Shown: positions 24,275 to 33,729, counted from the stretch's first letter. The stretch is DNA of 54,082 nucleotides from Geoglobus sp. UBA235 (GCA_002494725.1 DACG01000029.1:1-54082); one strand, 5' to 3'. The notes: generated by a model from the sequence alone, not told the origin. Program-made: numbers and translations.

Positions 24275-25549
24275 TCACCTGAGAACATGGCAGTCAGTCT
24301 GGTTTTCCATTCTGATCAATGGCTTTGAAAGGTGTCTCCTTGCACACGGTGGCACCTCATAGTAACCGGTTTCTAATTCTCTCTTAATTTCAACCCTTAT
24401 TTTTTCTTTTGCCTTGGTCTTACATCTTTTGCACCTGAATCCCTTTTTCCTCCCCTCACTCTCCATTCTTTTACCACATTCAGGGCATATCGGGTTAAGC
24501 TCCTGGTAGATCTTTGCCAAGGACTCAATCTTCATTTTCTCCAGATTTATTGTCTCATCCTTGTATGAACCAAAAACAACAACCATGTCTCCTTTTTTGA
24601 GCTTTCTCACAACATTCCTGAACTGTTTTGTCGGTTCAAATGCGGCACATTTGATTTCTCCAAACCTTGTTGAGACAGTGAAAAAAACATGGCCACCTTC
24701 AATCTCAGATGGCTCTTCGACAACCTTTCCGCCCAGAATGTATGATCTGTTCTCCAGAAGACCTGCAACCTCATCCTCGCTGTATAGATGCATGTCAGTT
24801 GCCTGATTTGTTACGAAAATCTGGTACATGTCTATTTCCTCAGTTTCGAGAAGTTCGTAGGCCTTCATAATTGCAGAGACACTTTCCCCCCTTATTCCGA
24901 AAAGAACAGGGTCTGGTGAATTTGGAACCGATACAACGGAATCGTTTCCCCAGTCAACGGTATCAAAGGTCTCCGGATAGGTTACAATGTCTGCAAGAAA
25001 GAAAGAGTCCGGATTGAACTCTCTCATTCTCCCAAAATTCTCCTTCCTTCTGTATGCGAGAAGTTCAATTGTTGTATCCCTGCATTCAGCTCCAACAGCT
25101 GCCAGAGCACCTATGAGCCCCCTGCCCCTCTTGTATTTCAGATGGGGGATCAGGTATTTCCCGATCAGAAAAAGTGCCTCATCCATGCTGACAACATCCC
25201 TGATAACCCTCATGGAAAATCTGTAAAGCGTGTTCAGAATTTCATCATTGTTTGCGTCGATGAATACAGCACCGGGATCAGTATCTTCATCATCAAGCTC
25301 AGCATGCTCAAGAACCACCTCATTCGTGATCTCGACAAGCTCAGGCAAGCTTTCACTTTCAACAAGAAATGAAACTGCTCCATTCCCTCTTGTTTTGAAC
25401 GGAATGTTGGGGTTGAGCCTTATGAGTCTTGGAAGACCAAGAATGCTGAACCCCTCTTTCTCGATTTTCTCCATGAGCACCTTCGCAAGATATGTTGTGC
25501 ACATTCCATCCCGTGAATCGGTGTCGTCAATGCCCACCCACACCCTCAT
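24275..25549 (-). CDS. tiaS: tRNA(Ile2) 2-agmatinylcytidine synthetase TiaS
   Basis: TiaS attaches agmatine to C34 of the CAU-anticodon tRNA-Ile so that it reads AUA. The 424-residue protein has the N-terminal nucleotide-binding GIDDTDSRDGMCTTYL (residues 6-21), the central domain with RGRGLIGALAAVGA, an OB-fold with GHVFFTVSTRFGEIKCAAF, and a C-terminal zinc ribbon (CPECGKR and CKRCKTK). All expected parts are present and the length is normal. It appears to have its own promoter, with an A/T block ATTAATAAATTAAT about 28-38 bases upstream of the ATG. Confidence 0.95.
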   Translation of the reverse strand: MRVWVGIDDTDSRDGMCTTYLAKVLMEKIEKEGFSILGLPRLIRLNPNIPFKTRGNGAVSFLVESESLPELVEITNEVVLEHAELDDEDTDPGAVFIDANNDEILNTLYRFSMRVIRDVVSMDEALFLIGKYLIPHLKYKRGRGLIGALAAVGAECRDTTIELLAYRRKENFGRMREFNPDSFFLADIVTYPETFDTVDWGNDSVVSVPNSPDPVLFGIRGESVSAIMKAYELLETEEIDMYQIFVTNQATDMHLYSEDEVAGLLENRSYILGGKVVEEPSEIEGGHVFFTVSTRFGEIKCAAFEPTKQFRNVVRKLKKGDMVVVFGSYKDETINLEKMKIESLAKIYQELNPICPECGKRMESEGRKKGFRCKRCKTKAKEKIRVEIKRELETGYYEVPPCARRHLSKPLIRMENQTDCHVLR

Positions 25550-25641
25550 CAGACAAACAGAACGTCTGAGGATTAATAAATTAATCTTAAAAACTTAAAA
25601 GTTTAATTCAGTGAATTTATGGGGCGATTCTCTCTAAAATA

Positions 25642-26088
25642 TCAGTCTGACTCCGCTTCCTGCTTCTGAATATCCATTTCAGCCTCAAGCTCAGCAAGCC
25701 TTCTGTTAAGCTTTCTTATGAGGTTTTCAAGCTCTGCTCTCAGTATCTTCAAATCCTCGAGCTTCTCATTCACCTCTCCAAGCTTTTCATGGGCAAGCTT
25801 AAGTGTGAGTTTTATCTGCTCCGGCTCTCCCTTGACCTCGTACATCTCGAGAATCTGTCTTATTTCATCCAAAGTAAAACCAAGTCTCTTTCCTCTCAGA
25901 ATTATTTTCAGCCTTGCTCTGTCCTTCTTTGTGAAAATTCTGTGATTTCCAGGGGTTCTCTGAGGGCTGAGAAGTCCGATTTCCTCATAATATCTTATTG
26001 TTCTCGTGCTTATGTCAAGCTGTTCTGCAAGCTCAGATATTGTGAAATATTCTCCACTGTTCCTTTTTCTACCGTTTCCATTTGACAT
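25642..26088 (-). CDS. MerR-family transcriptional regulator
   Basis: A 148-residue regulator with a MerR winged helix at residues 14-80 (YFTISELAEQLDISTRTIRYYE, then RTPGNHRIFTKKDRARL) and a long C-terminal coiled coil for dimerisation. There is no Cys, so metal or thiol sensing of the MerR/CueR/SoxR type is excluded; the effector is unknown. It stands alone, with a TATA-like block at 26110-26124 on the minus strand. The closest neighbours are tiaS and tRNA-Glu, which give no hint of its target. Confidence 0.85.
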   Translation of the reverse strand: MSNGNGRKRNSGEYFTISELAEQLDISTRTIRYYEEIGLLSPQRTPGNHRIFTKKDRARLKIILRGKRLGFTLDEIRQILEMYEVKGEPEQIKLTLKLAHEKLGEVNEKLEDLKILRAELENLIRKLNRRLAELEAEMDIQKQEAESD

Positions 26089-26212
26089 ACGATAACATAC
26101 AAATTCAATTAATTTTAAAAATTTTACTGTTTTCTTCCTGATAAAAAATGAAGAAAAGGACTCTTTTTATCCCTTCAATTCCAGATCCGGATGCTGGATT
26201 CACCCATCAAAA

Positions 26213-26222
26213 ACGTTATAAA
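26213..26222 (+). promoter_or_regulatory. TATA box of tRNA-Glu
   Basis: CGTTATAAAC lies about 28 bases before the 5' end of the tRNA. Confidence 0.5.
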
Positions 26223-26245
26223 CTGCATTGGAATTCCAGAATTGA

Positions 26246-26320
26246 GCTCCGGTGGTGTAGCCCGGCCAATCATACGGGACTCTCGATCCCGTGACCCGGG
26301 TTCAAATCCCGGCCGGAGCA
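26246..26320 (+). tRNA. tRNA-Glu (anticodon CTC)
   Basis: Acceptor GCTCCGG pairs with CCGGAGC, anticodon stem CGGGA with TCCCG encloses CTCTCGA (anticodon CTC), T stem CCGGG with CCCGG encloses TTCAAAT, and the discriminator is A. No CCA and no intron. A T run follows directly at 26321-26325 and may end transcription. Confidence 0.95.
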
Positions 26321-26499
26321 TTTTTATATTTCTTGCCACAACGGTTTTTTTAGTTTCTTCATTAAAATCCGGTCAGCTATCAGACTTTCCAGGCCTTTTG
26401 GCTGTTTTCCTATTATACGGGCCTGAAGCAACCCTCTTGATGCTGATGTTCGTGCAACAGCTTTACACAATCCTGCCTCAAGCAAGGGGTAATGGATTT

Positions 26500-27318
26500 T
26501 CATACTGATGGGTTCAGGGAAATTATGCTCTTCGCATCAGAAAAGATCCTTTCGGCCTCCCCCCTTTTCAGACCAATCCCAACAAGCCCGTCAATGCCAC
26601 ATGCAGCAACATCCCTGCAAAAAACATAGCCGGACATCACAAGCCTGTCTATCAGGGTTTTCTCAGCATCCAGAAGTGTGACGGGATACAAAGCTTTTGA
26701 TGTCAGCATGTATTCTATTCCCTCTCCTTCAGGATAGTTCCAGCCTGTCAGTCTCATTCCCTGACATTTTGCATATCTCTTTGCCTCCTCTGAGAACTTG
26801 GTGTTTGTTATCAGCCAGACACCATCAAAGATGGTCGTGTCAAGAAACCGGGCGTAGGTGTACACAGCCTCCTTCAGTCCTGTGTATACAGGAATGCCGT
26901 GGAACTTGCATTCAACAAGATATCTCTTTCTTCCCTTTTCAGCAACAGCATCGATCTCATGCTCAACACATCTTCCCTGCACGATTCTGTTTGTCTCAAC
27001 CATGAATCCATGTTCCTCAAGAAGTCTGGCAACGAACCTCTCAAACTCGAATCCATCCGGCCCAAGTCTGTAAAGAGATCCCTTGAGATCATACCTTTTA
27101 CCTCCCGCCCCTCTTGCCTTTCCGAGCATGTCAAGAACAATCTGAAGTATCTCATCCGTGGTTATTCCATCATAGACCATTTTCTCCAGTCTCTTTATTA
27201 TCCGGGATGCTGTTCCTGAGTCGAGGCCCGCTCTGAGTATGGTTTTCCTGACCTTTTTAGGGTCAAACTCCTCCACTCTCCCGTCTCTTTTCACAACATG
27301 GATCTTCCTGAAGTCCAT
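26500..27318 (-). CDS. ATP-cone domain fused to a PD-(D/E)xK nuclease
   Basis: A 272-residue two-domain protein. Residues 5-85 form an ATP-cone (VVKRDGRVEEFDPKKVRKTI, then TTDEILQIVLDML), a nucleotide-sensing module best known from ribonucleotide reductases and NrdR. The rest is a restriction-endonuclease-like domain: FERFVARLLEEHGF, EHEIDAVAEKG and YLVECKFH give the Glu, Asp and Glu-x-Lys of the active site. A similar fusion is known in archaea but its role is not established; a DNA repair or defence nuclease gated by nucleotide level is a reasonable guess. Start ATG 27318 follows a GGTGG site. A TATA-like CTTTATAAAATTT lies some 45 bases upstream. Confidence 0.78.
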   Translation of the reverse strand: MDFRKIHVVKRDGRVEEFDPKKVRKTILRAGLDSGTASRIIKRLEKMVYDGITTDEILQIVLDMLGKARGAGGKRYDLKGSLYRLGPDGFEFERFVARLLEEHGFMVETNRIVQGRCVEHEIDAVAEKGRKRYLVECKFHGIPVYTGLKEAVYTYARFLDTTIFDGVWLITNTKFSEEAKRYAKCQGMRLTGWNYPEGEGIEYMLTSKALYPVTLLDAEKTLIDRLVMSGYVFCRDVAACGIDGLVGIGLKRGEAERIFSDAKSIISLNPSV

Positions 27319-27434
27319 CCCAACCACCGGAACCGAATCTCCTGAAAAAACTTTGCTGGAAATTTTATAAAGTGCTCGTTAATCTCCACCCCAGAGAGGC
27401 CTATGACCCTGTTAATCAATCACACACCGAAATG

Positions 27435-27443
27435 ATTAAATAT
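27435..27443 (+). promoter_or_regulatory. TATA box of the liv operon
   Basis: ATTAAATAT is centred 28 bases before ATG 27467, consistent with a leaderless start of livH. A short direct repeat, TTTTCAATGA, lies at the start codon region. Confidence 0.5.
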
Positions 27444-27466
27444 GCTGATTTTTTCAATGATTTTCA

Positions 27467-28327
27467 ATGATTGAAACCCTCCTGAGCCTCACAGTTAATG
27501 GTGTTCTCATTGGTGGGCTGTATGCTCTTGCCGCTCTCGGTCTGACGATTGTCCTGGGGGTGATGAGGGTTATAAATGTTTCTCATGGTGCATTTTATAT
27601 GCTGGGAGCATATTTCACATTTCTGTTCTCAATAATGCTTGGATTCAACTACCTCACCTCTTTCATCCTCTCCGCAGCACTGGTTTTTGCAATAGGTGTT
27701 GTGTATGAGAGACTGCTCATAAAACCCATAAGGAAAGAAGAGCTTAATGTGCTGATACTGACATTTGCTGCCGCGTTTGTAATTGAGGAGATCGTAAAGT
27801 TCGCATTCGGGCCCAGATACAGAAACATCCCGCCCTATCTCAGCGGCACTGTTAACATTCCCGGAGGATCTGTTGATGTCCAGAGGGTTCTCTCCTTTGC
27901 AATAGCAATTGCGATTGTTGCACTGCTATTTGCTGTTCTGAGATTCACGAAAATCGGGAAAGCAATGAGGATGGTTGCCGAGGATGAGGAGGTTGCAGGA
28001 ATTCTGGGAATAAATGTTGAGAAGGTTCAGATGTTTTCGTTTGGATTCGGAGCCATGCTTGCAGCATCTGCAGCAGCCCTGCTGAGTCCGATATACCTCC
28101 TCTATCCATCGATGGGCTGGGATCCACTGCTGAAGGCATTTGCAATAGTTATTTTTGGCGGAATGGGCAGCATACCCGGAACCGTGCTTACAGGGATAAT
28201 TTTCGGAGTTGCTGAAGTGCTTACAGGCTACTACATCTCTCCAACGTGGAAAACGGTTGTGCCTTTCATACTGCTCATCCTGATAATTTCGGTGAAGCCA
28301 ACAGGATTGTTCGGAGAGGAGGAGTGA
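27467..28327 (+). CDS. livH: Branched-chain amino acid-type ABC transporter permease LivH
   Basis: A 286-residue membrane permease with about eight hydrophobic segments and the LivH family opening (LTVNGVLIGGLYALAALGLT), VINVSHGAFYMLGAYF and the cytoplasmic loop MRMVAEDEEVAGILGINV that contacts the ATPase. With LivM it forms the channel of an importer of the hydrophobic amino acid uptake (HAAT) class. It begins a tightly packed unit livH-M-G-F followed by livK. Such systems in archaea also carry organic acids, amides or aromatic acids, and the neighbouring acyl-CoA ligase favours that. Confidence 0.9.
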   Translation: MIETLLSLTVNGVLIGGLYALAALGLTIVLGVMRVINVSHGAFYMLGAYFTFLFSIMLGFNYLTSFILSAALVFAIGVVYERLLIKPIRKEELNVLILTFAAAFVIEEIVKFAFGPRYRNIPPYLSGTVNIPGGSVDVQRVLSFAIAIAIVALLFAVLRFTKIGKAMRMVAEDEEVAGILGINVEKVQMFSFGFGAMLAASAAALLSPIYLLYPSMGWDPLLKAFAIVIFGGMGSIPGTVLTGIIFGVAEVLTGYYISPTWKTVVPFILLILIISVKPTGLFGEEE

Positions 28328-28330
28328 TAG

Positions 28331-29302
28331 ATGATGGCAGGAAAGCTTTCAAGCATCACTTTTCTGAACAGAAAGCTTTTGGCAGTGCTGGTTTACCTGA
28401 TAGCAGCGTCCATAATTCCACTTGCGGTTCCGAGCATATACATACTCCATGTTCTCATTCTCGCCCACATCTTTGTGATATATGCTGCGAGCTGGGACAT
28501 TCTGACAGGATACACCGGGCAGCTAAATTTGGGGCATGCGATGTTTTTCGGGCTCAGTGCGTACACTGTGGCAATAACAAACACCATGCTGAATTTCCCA
28601 CTGATTCTGTCTGTTGTGGTGGGTGTTTTCTCAGCATTCCTTCTCAGCCTCATTGTCGGCATACCCTGTCTCAGGCTTCGAGGACCGTATCTTGCAATAA
28701 CAACCTTTTCATTCTCCTGGATTCTCTTTCTTCTTGCAAGCAGTGCCATGATATGGCTGAGTGGCGGTGAAGAGGGTGTCAGGGGAGTCAGAACCTTCGT
28801 TGTTGGCTCCGTTCCCAACTACTACCTCTCTCTGGTGCTGATGATTGTCTCTGTTCTCATTCTGTACAGAATTGCAAACTCCGAAACGGGACTCATTTTG
28901 AAGGCAATAAAGGAGGATGAGGATGCTGCAATGGCATGCGGAATCAACACAACAAAGTACAAGCTTCTTGCATTCATACTAAGCGGCGTATTCGGCGGGA
29001 TTGCGGGCGCTTTTTATGCTCAGTACATGAGAATTGTCACGGTTGATGTTGTGACCCTCGAGCTCTCAGCATCTGCAATAACATTCTCGCTGATTGGAGG
29101 AATCGGAACTGTAATCGGACCTGCCATTGGTGCATACATTCTGACAATACTCTTTGAGGGATTTTCATGGCTCGCAGACTACAGAATTCTGATATACAAC
29201 CTGATAATAGTTGCCTTTGTCCTGTTTCTGCCTGGAGGTCTCATGAGCCTGAGAGAAAAAATAAAGGCTGAAAGGGGAACTGGAGGTGAAGAAGGTGAGT
29301 GA
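28331..29302 (+). CDS. livM: Branched-chain amino acid-type ABC transporter permease LivM
   Basis: A 323-residue second permease with roughly nine to ten membrane segments. Family marks are SWDILTGYTGQLNLGHAMFF, GIPCLRLRGPYLAITTF and the ATPase-contacting loop LKAIKEDEDAAMACGIN. It starts three bases after livH and overlaps the following livG. It pairs with LivH in the membrane. Confidence 0.9.
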   Translation: MMAGKLSSITFLNRKLLAVLVYLIAASIIPLAVPSIYILHVLILAHIFVIYAASWDILTGYTGQLNLGHAMFFGLSAYTVAITNTMLNFPLILSVVVGVFSAFLLSLIVGIPCLRLRGPYLAITTFSFSWILFLLASSAMIWLSGGEEGVRGVRTFVVGSVPNYYLSLVLMIVSVLILYRIANSETGLILKAIKEDEDAAMACGINTTKYKLLAFILSGVFGGIAGAFYAQYMRIVTVDVVTLELSASAITFSLIGGIGTVIGPAIGAYILTILFEGFSWLADYRILIYNLIIVAFVLFLPGGLMSLREKIKAERGTGGEEGE

Positions 29303-30047
29303 TGTACCATTTCTTCAGGTTGATAATCTGAGCAAGCACTTCAGGGGGTTAAAGGCTGTTGATGAGGTTACATTTCAGGTTGATAGGGGGGAGTTTCTGG
29401 GGATAATAGGCCCGAATGGTGCCGGAAAGACAACCCTCTTCAACCTCATAACGGGCTTTCTGAAACCGACATCAGGAAGGATTCACTTCAGGGGAAAAGA
29501 TATAACAGGAATGAAGCCCCATGACAGGGTGAAGATAGGGATTGCAAGAACCTTTCAGGTTACAAAACCGTTCAAGAAGTTCACAGCAATAGAGAACGTT
29601 GTCATTTCAGCCCTAATTGCAAGAAAGCATGGTAAAATAAGGGAGCATGAGAGAGATTTTGCGATGGAAGTTCTCGAGAAGGTTAATCTTGCTCACAGAA
29701 AAGATACTCTTGCAGAGAATCTTCCTCATGGAGAGGTTAAGAAGCTTGAGATTGCAAGAGCTTTAGCAACAAAGCCTGAACTCCTTCTTCTTGATGAACC
29801 ATTTTCAGGACTGACAGGAGAAGAGGTGGAATCCCTACAGGAAGTTATAAAGAGCATTCACGAGGATGGAATAACAGTCATACTGATTGAACATGTTCTG
29901 AAGGCATGTATGGCTCTATCTGAGAGGATAATTGTACTCAATTACGGCAAGATAATTGCTGATGGCACACCACAGCAGGTGTGTATGGACAGACAGGTGA
30001 TTGAGGCATATCTTGGGAAAAGGGGGTTGGAGTTTGCTTCAGGTTAA
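29295..30047 (+). CDS. livG: ABC transporter ATP-binding protein LivG
   Basis: An ATPase of about 250 residues with Walker A GPNGAGKTT, the LivG-specific insert FQVTKPFKKFTAIENV, signature LPHGEVKKLEIARALA (a variant of the usual LSGGQ) and Walker B LLLLDEPFSGL. GTG 29295 is preferred because GGAGGTGA ends 5 bases before it; GTG 29286 would put the site too close. It overlaps livM by 8 bases and livF by 14 bases. Confidence 0.9.
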   Translation: MSDVPFLQVDNLSKHFRGLKAVDEVTFQVDRGEFLGIIGPNGAGKTTLFNLITGFLKPTSGRIHFRGKDITGMKPHDRVKIGIARTFQVTKPFKKFTAIENVVISALIARKHGKIREHERDFAMEVLEKVNLAHRKDTLAENLPHGEVKKLEIARALATKPELLLLDEPFSGLTGEEVESLQEVIKSIHEDGITVILIEHVLKACMALSERIIVLNYGKIIADGTPQQVCMDRQVIEAYLGKRGLEFASG

Positions 30048-30741
30048 AAGTGTCACGGTTCATTATGGAAAGGCACTGGCAGTTGACAGTGTGAGCCTCG
30101 AGGTGGATGAAGGGGAGTTTGTTGCCGTCATAGGCCCAAACGGGGCTGGAAAGACAACTCTCTTCAAAACGATTTCCTCGGTTATAAGACCAACATCGGG
30201 GGAGATACTATTTGAAGGGGTAAGAATAAGCGATTTACCACCACATGAGGTTGCTAGACTTGGTATAGCCCACTGCCCTGAGAGAAGAAGGCTCGGGTAC
30301 AGAATGAGTGTCATGGAGAACCTTGAACTGGGCGCATATCTGAGAAAGGACAGAGCTGGGATAGAAGAGGATCTGAAATTCGTCTTTGAGATGTTTCCAG
30401 TTTTGAAGGAAAGGAAAAATCAGAAGGCAGGAACATTGAGTGGAGGAGAGCAGCAGATGCTTGCCATAGCCAGAGCACTGATGGCTGACCCAAAGCTTCT
30501 GATGATGGATGAGCCATCTGTCGGGCTCGCTCCGTTAATGAAGGAGAGGATATTTGAGGCTATAGAGGAGATCAAAAAGGAGAGAAGTGTGACGATTCTA
30601 ATATCAGAGCAGGATGCAAGTCTGGTTTTGCCAATGTCTGACAGAGCTTACGTTATGGAGACTGGAAGGATGAAAATAGAGGGCAGGGGAAGAGAGCTCA
30701 TGGAGAATGATTACGTAAAGGTAACATATCTTGGACTCTGA
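30034..30741 (+). CDS. livF: ABC transporter ATP-binding protein LivF
   Basis: A 235-residue ATPase with Walker A GPNGAGKTT, the LivF segment CPERRRLGYRMSVMENLELG, a regular signature LSGGEQQMLAIARAL and Walker B LLMMDEPSVGLAP. Family proteins begin L-x-V, so TTG 30034 (MLQVKSVTVHYG) is the likely start, inside the end of livG; the frame is open further upstream. It closes the four-gene permease/ATPase part of the transporter. Confidence 0.9.
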   Translation: MLQVKSVTVHYGKALAVDSVSLEVDEGEFVAVIGPNGAGKTTLFKTISSVIRPTSGEILFEGVRISDLPPHEVARLGIAHCPERRRLGYRMSVMENLELGAYLRKDRAGIEEDLKFVFEMFPVLKERKNQKAGTLSGGEQQMLAIARALMADPKLLMMDEPSVGLAPLMKERIFEAIEEIKKERSVTILISEQDASLVLPMSDRAYVMETGRMKIEGRGRELMENDYVKVTYLGL

Positions 30742-30792
30742 ATCGGGCACAGGCTTTCCCGGAATTCTGAAAAGGTGTATGGAGACACAAAA

Positions 30793-30801
30793 CATATAAA
30801 T
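30793..30801 (+). promoter_or_regulatory. TATA box of livK
   Basis: CATATAAAT about 27 bases before a likely transcription start near 30823 gives livK its own promoter, so binding protein can be made in excess of the other subunits. The leader ends in GGAGGTGAA before ATG 30846. Confidence 0.5.
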
Positions 30802-30845
30802 GAGGGGTATTCAATAATTAATCATAAAATATTTTTGGAGGTGAA

Positions 30846-32099
30846 ATGGTGCCAATTCTTGAGAGAGGTCTGACAAGAAGGAGCTTTATGAAGGGAGTTG
30901 CAGTTGGCGCAGCATCTCTTATGGCGGGCAGCTCAATTCTCGGTTGTGCGCAGAAGGAAGAGGAGAAAAAACCCATCAAACTTGGAGCTCTTGTACCGCT
31001 TTCAGGACCCTCATCAGAGGGTGGAAACAGAATGAAAAATGCCTTCGAGCTTGCAAAGGAGGACATAAACAAAGCTGGAGGAATACTTGGAAGACCGGTG
31101 GAGATAGTCTATTATGACACTGCCGGAAATGCAGAAAAGGGAGTTACTGGTGTTAAGAAGCTTGTGGAGGAGGACAAGGTGTTTGCTCTCGTTGGAGTTT
31201 ACACCAGTGGTGTTGGGCTGGCAATAGCAGATGTAGTTGCGGATTACGGTATTCCGCTCATGGTTACAGTTGCAGCCTCTCCGAAAATTCCACAGCTTGT
31301 CAGGGATGATCCCGAGAGGTACAGGTACATGTTCAGAACCGGAGCAGATGTCACTCACTTCACACTGAATACGGCACCGTTTGTCACGGACATAGTTGGA
31401 GCTAAAACTTACTACTATGTCGGGCAGGAAGCGATATGGTCCAAGGCATTAGACAAGGTCTTTGAGAATTTTCTGAAGGACAAGGGTGTTGAAAAGGTTG
31501 GGAGCTCATTTGTTCCAAGAGGAACACAGGAATTCAGCTCAATCATAGCAGATATCAAGAGCAAAGATCCCGATGTTGTCGTTTCAAGCACGGTTTCAGC
31601 AGAAGGAGTTCCATTTGCCAAGCAGTACTATGATGCCAAAATCCCTGTTCCGTTCATAGCAACTGCAGGAGTTCTGACATTTGAGGATGTTGTCAAGGAG
31701 ATGGGGGAGAAAGGAAACTACGTCTGCTTCATGAGCTGGTGCTGGGACGTTCCGTTTACAGGAAAAACTCAGGACTTCTACAGGAGATACAAGGAAGCTT
31801 ACGGCTATGCTCCAACAGGGTATGAAGATGTGAGGAGCTATGATGGGCTCACAGTATTCGCTCAGGCAGTTAACAAGGCAGGCGATCTGGATTACGATAA
31901 GATAAGAAACACTCTTGAAAACAACAAGTTTGAAGGGGTCGCTGGATACTACGAATTCGATGATGGACATCAGGCAAAGTGGGGTGAGGGATTGCTTACG
32001 GGTGTCATAGGCGAATGGTACGGTGGGGAGGCAACAATACTCTGGCCTGACAATGTGAAAACGGGAGATCTGAAAAAGGCACCGTGGTGGAGGGTTTGA
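30846..32099 (+). CDS. livK: ABC transporter substrate-binding lipoprotein LivK-like, Tat-exported
   Basis: A 417-residue periplasmic binding protein of the LivK/leucine-binding class (KLGALVPLSGPSSEGGN, then AGGILGRPVEIVYYDTAG). The N-terminus carries a twin-arginine motif, TRRSFMKG (R11-R12), a hydrophobic stretch and a lipobox ILGC with Cys 34, so it is exported folded by Tat and then lipid-anchored. The ligand is not predictable; the pocket region is not conserved enough by eye. The following acyl-CoA ligase suggests a carboxylic acid ligand. Confidence 0.88.
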   Translation: MVPILERGLTRRSFMKGVAVGAASLMAGSSILGCAQKEEEKKPIKLGALVPLSGPSSEGGNRMKNAFELAKEDINKAGGILGRPVEIVYYDTAGNAEKGVTGVKKLVEEDKVFALVGVYTSGVGLAIADVVADYGIPLMVTVAASPKIPQLVRDDPERYRYMFRTGADVTHFTLNTAPFVTDIVGAKTYYYVGQEAIWSKALDKVFENFLKDKGVEKVGSSFVPRGTQEFSSIIADIKSKDPDVVVSSTVSAEGVPFAKQYYDAKIPVPFIATAGVLTFEDVVKEMGEKGNYVCFMSWCWDVPFTGKTQDFYRRYKEAYGYAPTGYEDVRSYDGLTVFAQAVNKAGDLDYDKIRNTLENNKFEGVAGYYEFDDGHQAKWGEGLLTGVIGEWYGGEATILWPDNVKTGDLKKAPWWRV

Positions 32100-32112
32100 T
32101 GGAGGTGACTGA

Positions 32113-33729
32113 TTGTCTGACAAGCCATGGGTAAAGTTTTATCCTGAACACATTTCATTTTCCCTTGAATACCCTGAGAGGCCCGTTTTTGAGAATCTTA
32201 GGATATCCGCAGAGAAATTTCCTGAAAGGGCCGGGGTAATTTACAACGAGGTAACCTACATATATTCCGAGCTCTGGAACCTCTCGCTTAAAATGGCAAA
32301 TGCTCTTGCTGACATGGGGTTGAAGAAGGGAGACAGGGTTGCGATTTACCTTCCGAACATTCCTCAGTTCGTCATAGCGTATTACGGCATTCTTGCAAGC
32401 GGTTGCATTGCGGTTGCATGCAACGCGGCATACAGGGAGAAGGAGATGGGCTACATGCTCAGAGATTCAGGAGCAAGGGCAGTTGTAACCTTAGATGAGC
32501 TCTTGCCAGTTGTGGATGCAGTTAAGGATGAAACAGAGCTGGAGCATGTTATAGTCACATCCAGAAACGAGGCCCTGTCAAAGATGAACCTTGACTCTGA
32601 CTCCCCAGAGAACAGCATGGCAAAGCTGCTTTCTGAAAGAAAAGCAGAGATTCTGGATATCAGGATAGACCCAAAGGAGGATCTGGCTGTTCTGCAGTAC
32701 ACAGGTGGAACAACCGGAACACCGAAGGGAGCGATGCTGACCCATTACAACCTGATAGTTGATCAAACTCAGGAATCGAGATGGTTTGAGTTCAGGGACG
32801 GGGAGGAGACTGCCATAATCTTCCTGCCGGTCTCTCACATTTACGGGATGAACTGGTGCATGAACACGATGATTCTCGTTGCTGGCACAATAGTTCTGAT
32901 GGAGAGATTCGATCCGGTGATGGTGCTTGAATATGTTAACAGATACAGTCCGACAATATTCTATGGAGTTCCAACTGCATACATAGCGCTTCTGAACCAT
33001 CCAGATGTTAAAAAGGCTGATTTTTCAAAAATGAGAACCTGCTTCAGTGCAGCTGCTGCTCTGCCACCTGAGGTGAGGAGGAGATGGAAGGAGGTCACAG
33101 GAGCGGACATAATCGAGGCTTGGGGTTTGACTGAGGCTGCTCCATGCCTGACCTGCACACCTCTCGGCATGAGTGGAGACAAGCTCATAGGCGTCCCAAT
33201 GCCTGACACGATTGTGAAGGTCGTGGACATCGATTCCGGAGAGGATTTGCCCCCGGGGAAGGTTGGGGAGCTTGTTGGAAGGGGGCCTCAGGTTATGAAG
33301 GGGTACTGGAACAAGCCAGAGGAGACGAGAGAGGTATTGAAGGATGGATGGCTTTACACAGGCGATCTCGGCTATATGGATGAAAACGGGCTGTTTTACT
33401 TTGTTGACAGGAAAAAGGATCTGATCAATGTTGCCGGATACAAGGTTTGGCCAGATGAGGTTGAGAATGTTCTGTACGAGCACCCGGCAGTGATGGAGGT
33501 TGCTGTTGTATCCTCTCCGGACCCCGAGAAGGGGGAAGTTCCGAAAGCGTTTGTTGTTCTCAGAGATGAGTACAGGGAAAAGATCAGTCAGGAGGAGCTC
33601 ATAAAATTCTGCAAGGAAAGGCTTGCACCCTTTAAAGCCCCGAGAAAGATCGAGTTTCTGGATGAAATGCCGAAGAGCCCTGTTGGGAAAATCCTGAGAA
33701 GAGTTCTGAGGGAGAGAGAATGGGACTGA
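32113..33729 (+). CDS. Acyl-CoA ligase (AMP-forming, fatty or aromatic acid--CoA ligase)
   Basis: A 538-residue ANL-superfamily enzyme that activates a carboxylic acid to its CoA thioester with ATP. The P-loop-like motif YTGGTTGTPKGAM is near residues 196-208, the Asp-containing hinge motif GWLYTGDLGYMDENG near 412, then DRKKDLINVAGYKVWP, and the catalytic Lys in SPVGKILRR near 526. The start is TTG 32113 with GGAGGTGA four bases upstream. It follows livK by 13 bases and should be co-transcribed. Uptake coupled to activation is a common arrangement for fatty or aromatic acids; the exact substrate is not known. Confidence 0.9.
   Translation: MSDKPWVKFYPEHISFSLEYPERPVFENLRISAEKFPERAGVIYNEVTYIYSELWNLSLKMANALADMGLKKGDRVAIYLPNIPQFVIAYYGILASGCIAVACNAAYREKEMGYMLRDSGARAVVTLDELLPVVDAVKDETELEHVIVTSRNEALSKMNLDSDSPENSMAKLLSERKAEILDIRIDPKEDLAVLQYTGGTTGTPKGAMLTHYNLIVDQTQESRWFEFRDGEETAIIFLPVSHIYGMNWCMNTMILVAGTIVLMERFDPVMVLEYVNRYSPTIFYGVPTAYIALLNHPDVKKADFSKMRTCFSAAAALPPEVRRRWKEVTGADIIEAWGLTEAAPCLTCTPLGMSGDKLIGVPMPDTIVKVVDIDSGEDLPPGKVGELVGRGPQVMKGYWNKPEETREVLKDGWLYTGDLGYMDENGLFYFVDRKKDLINVAGYKVWPDEVENVLYEHPAVMEVAVVSSPDPEKGEVPKAFVVLRDEYREKISQEELIKFCKERLAPFKAPRKIEFLDEMPKSPVGKILRRVLREREWD

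Noticed and set aside
26321..26508. Open frame after tRNA-Glu reading as a hydrophobic peptide
   Set aside because: It runs in from the tRNA gene without a ribosome binding site or good start. It could be a relic of a membrane protein, but the evidence is too thin to annotate.
27446..27470. Short direct repeat TTTTCAATGA before livH as a regulatory site
   Set aside because: Two copies of ten bases at the start codon may be chance; no second operator copy is seen in the region.
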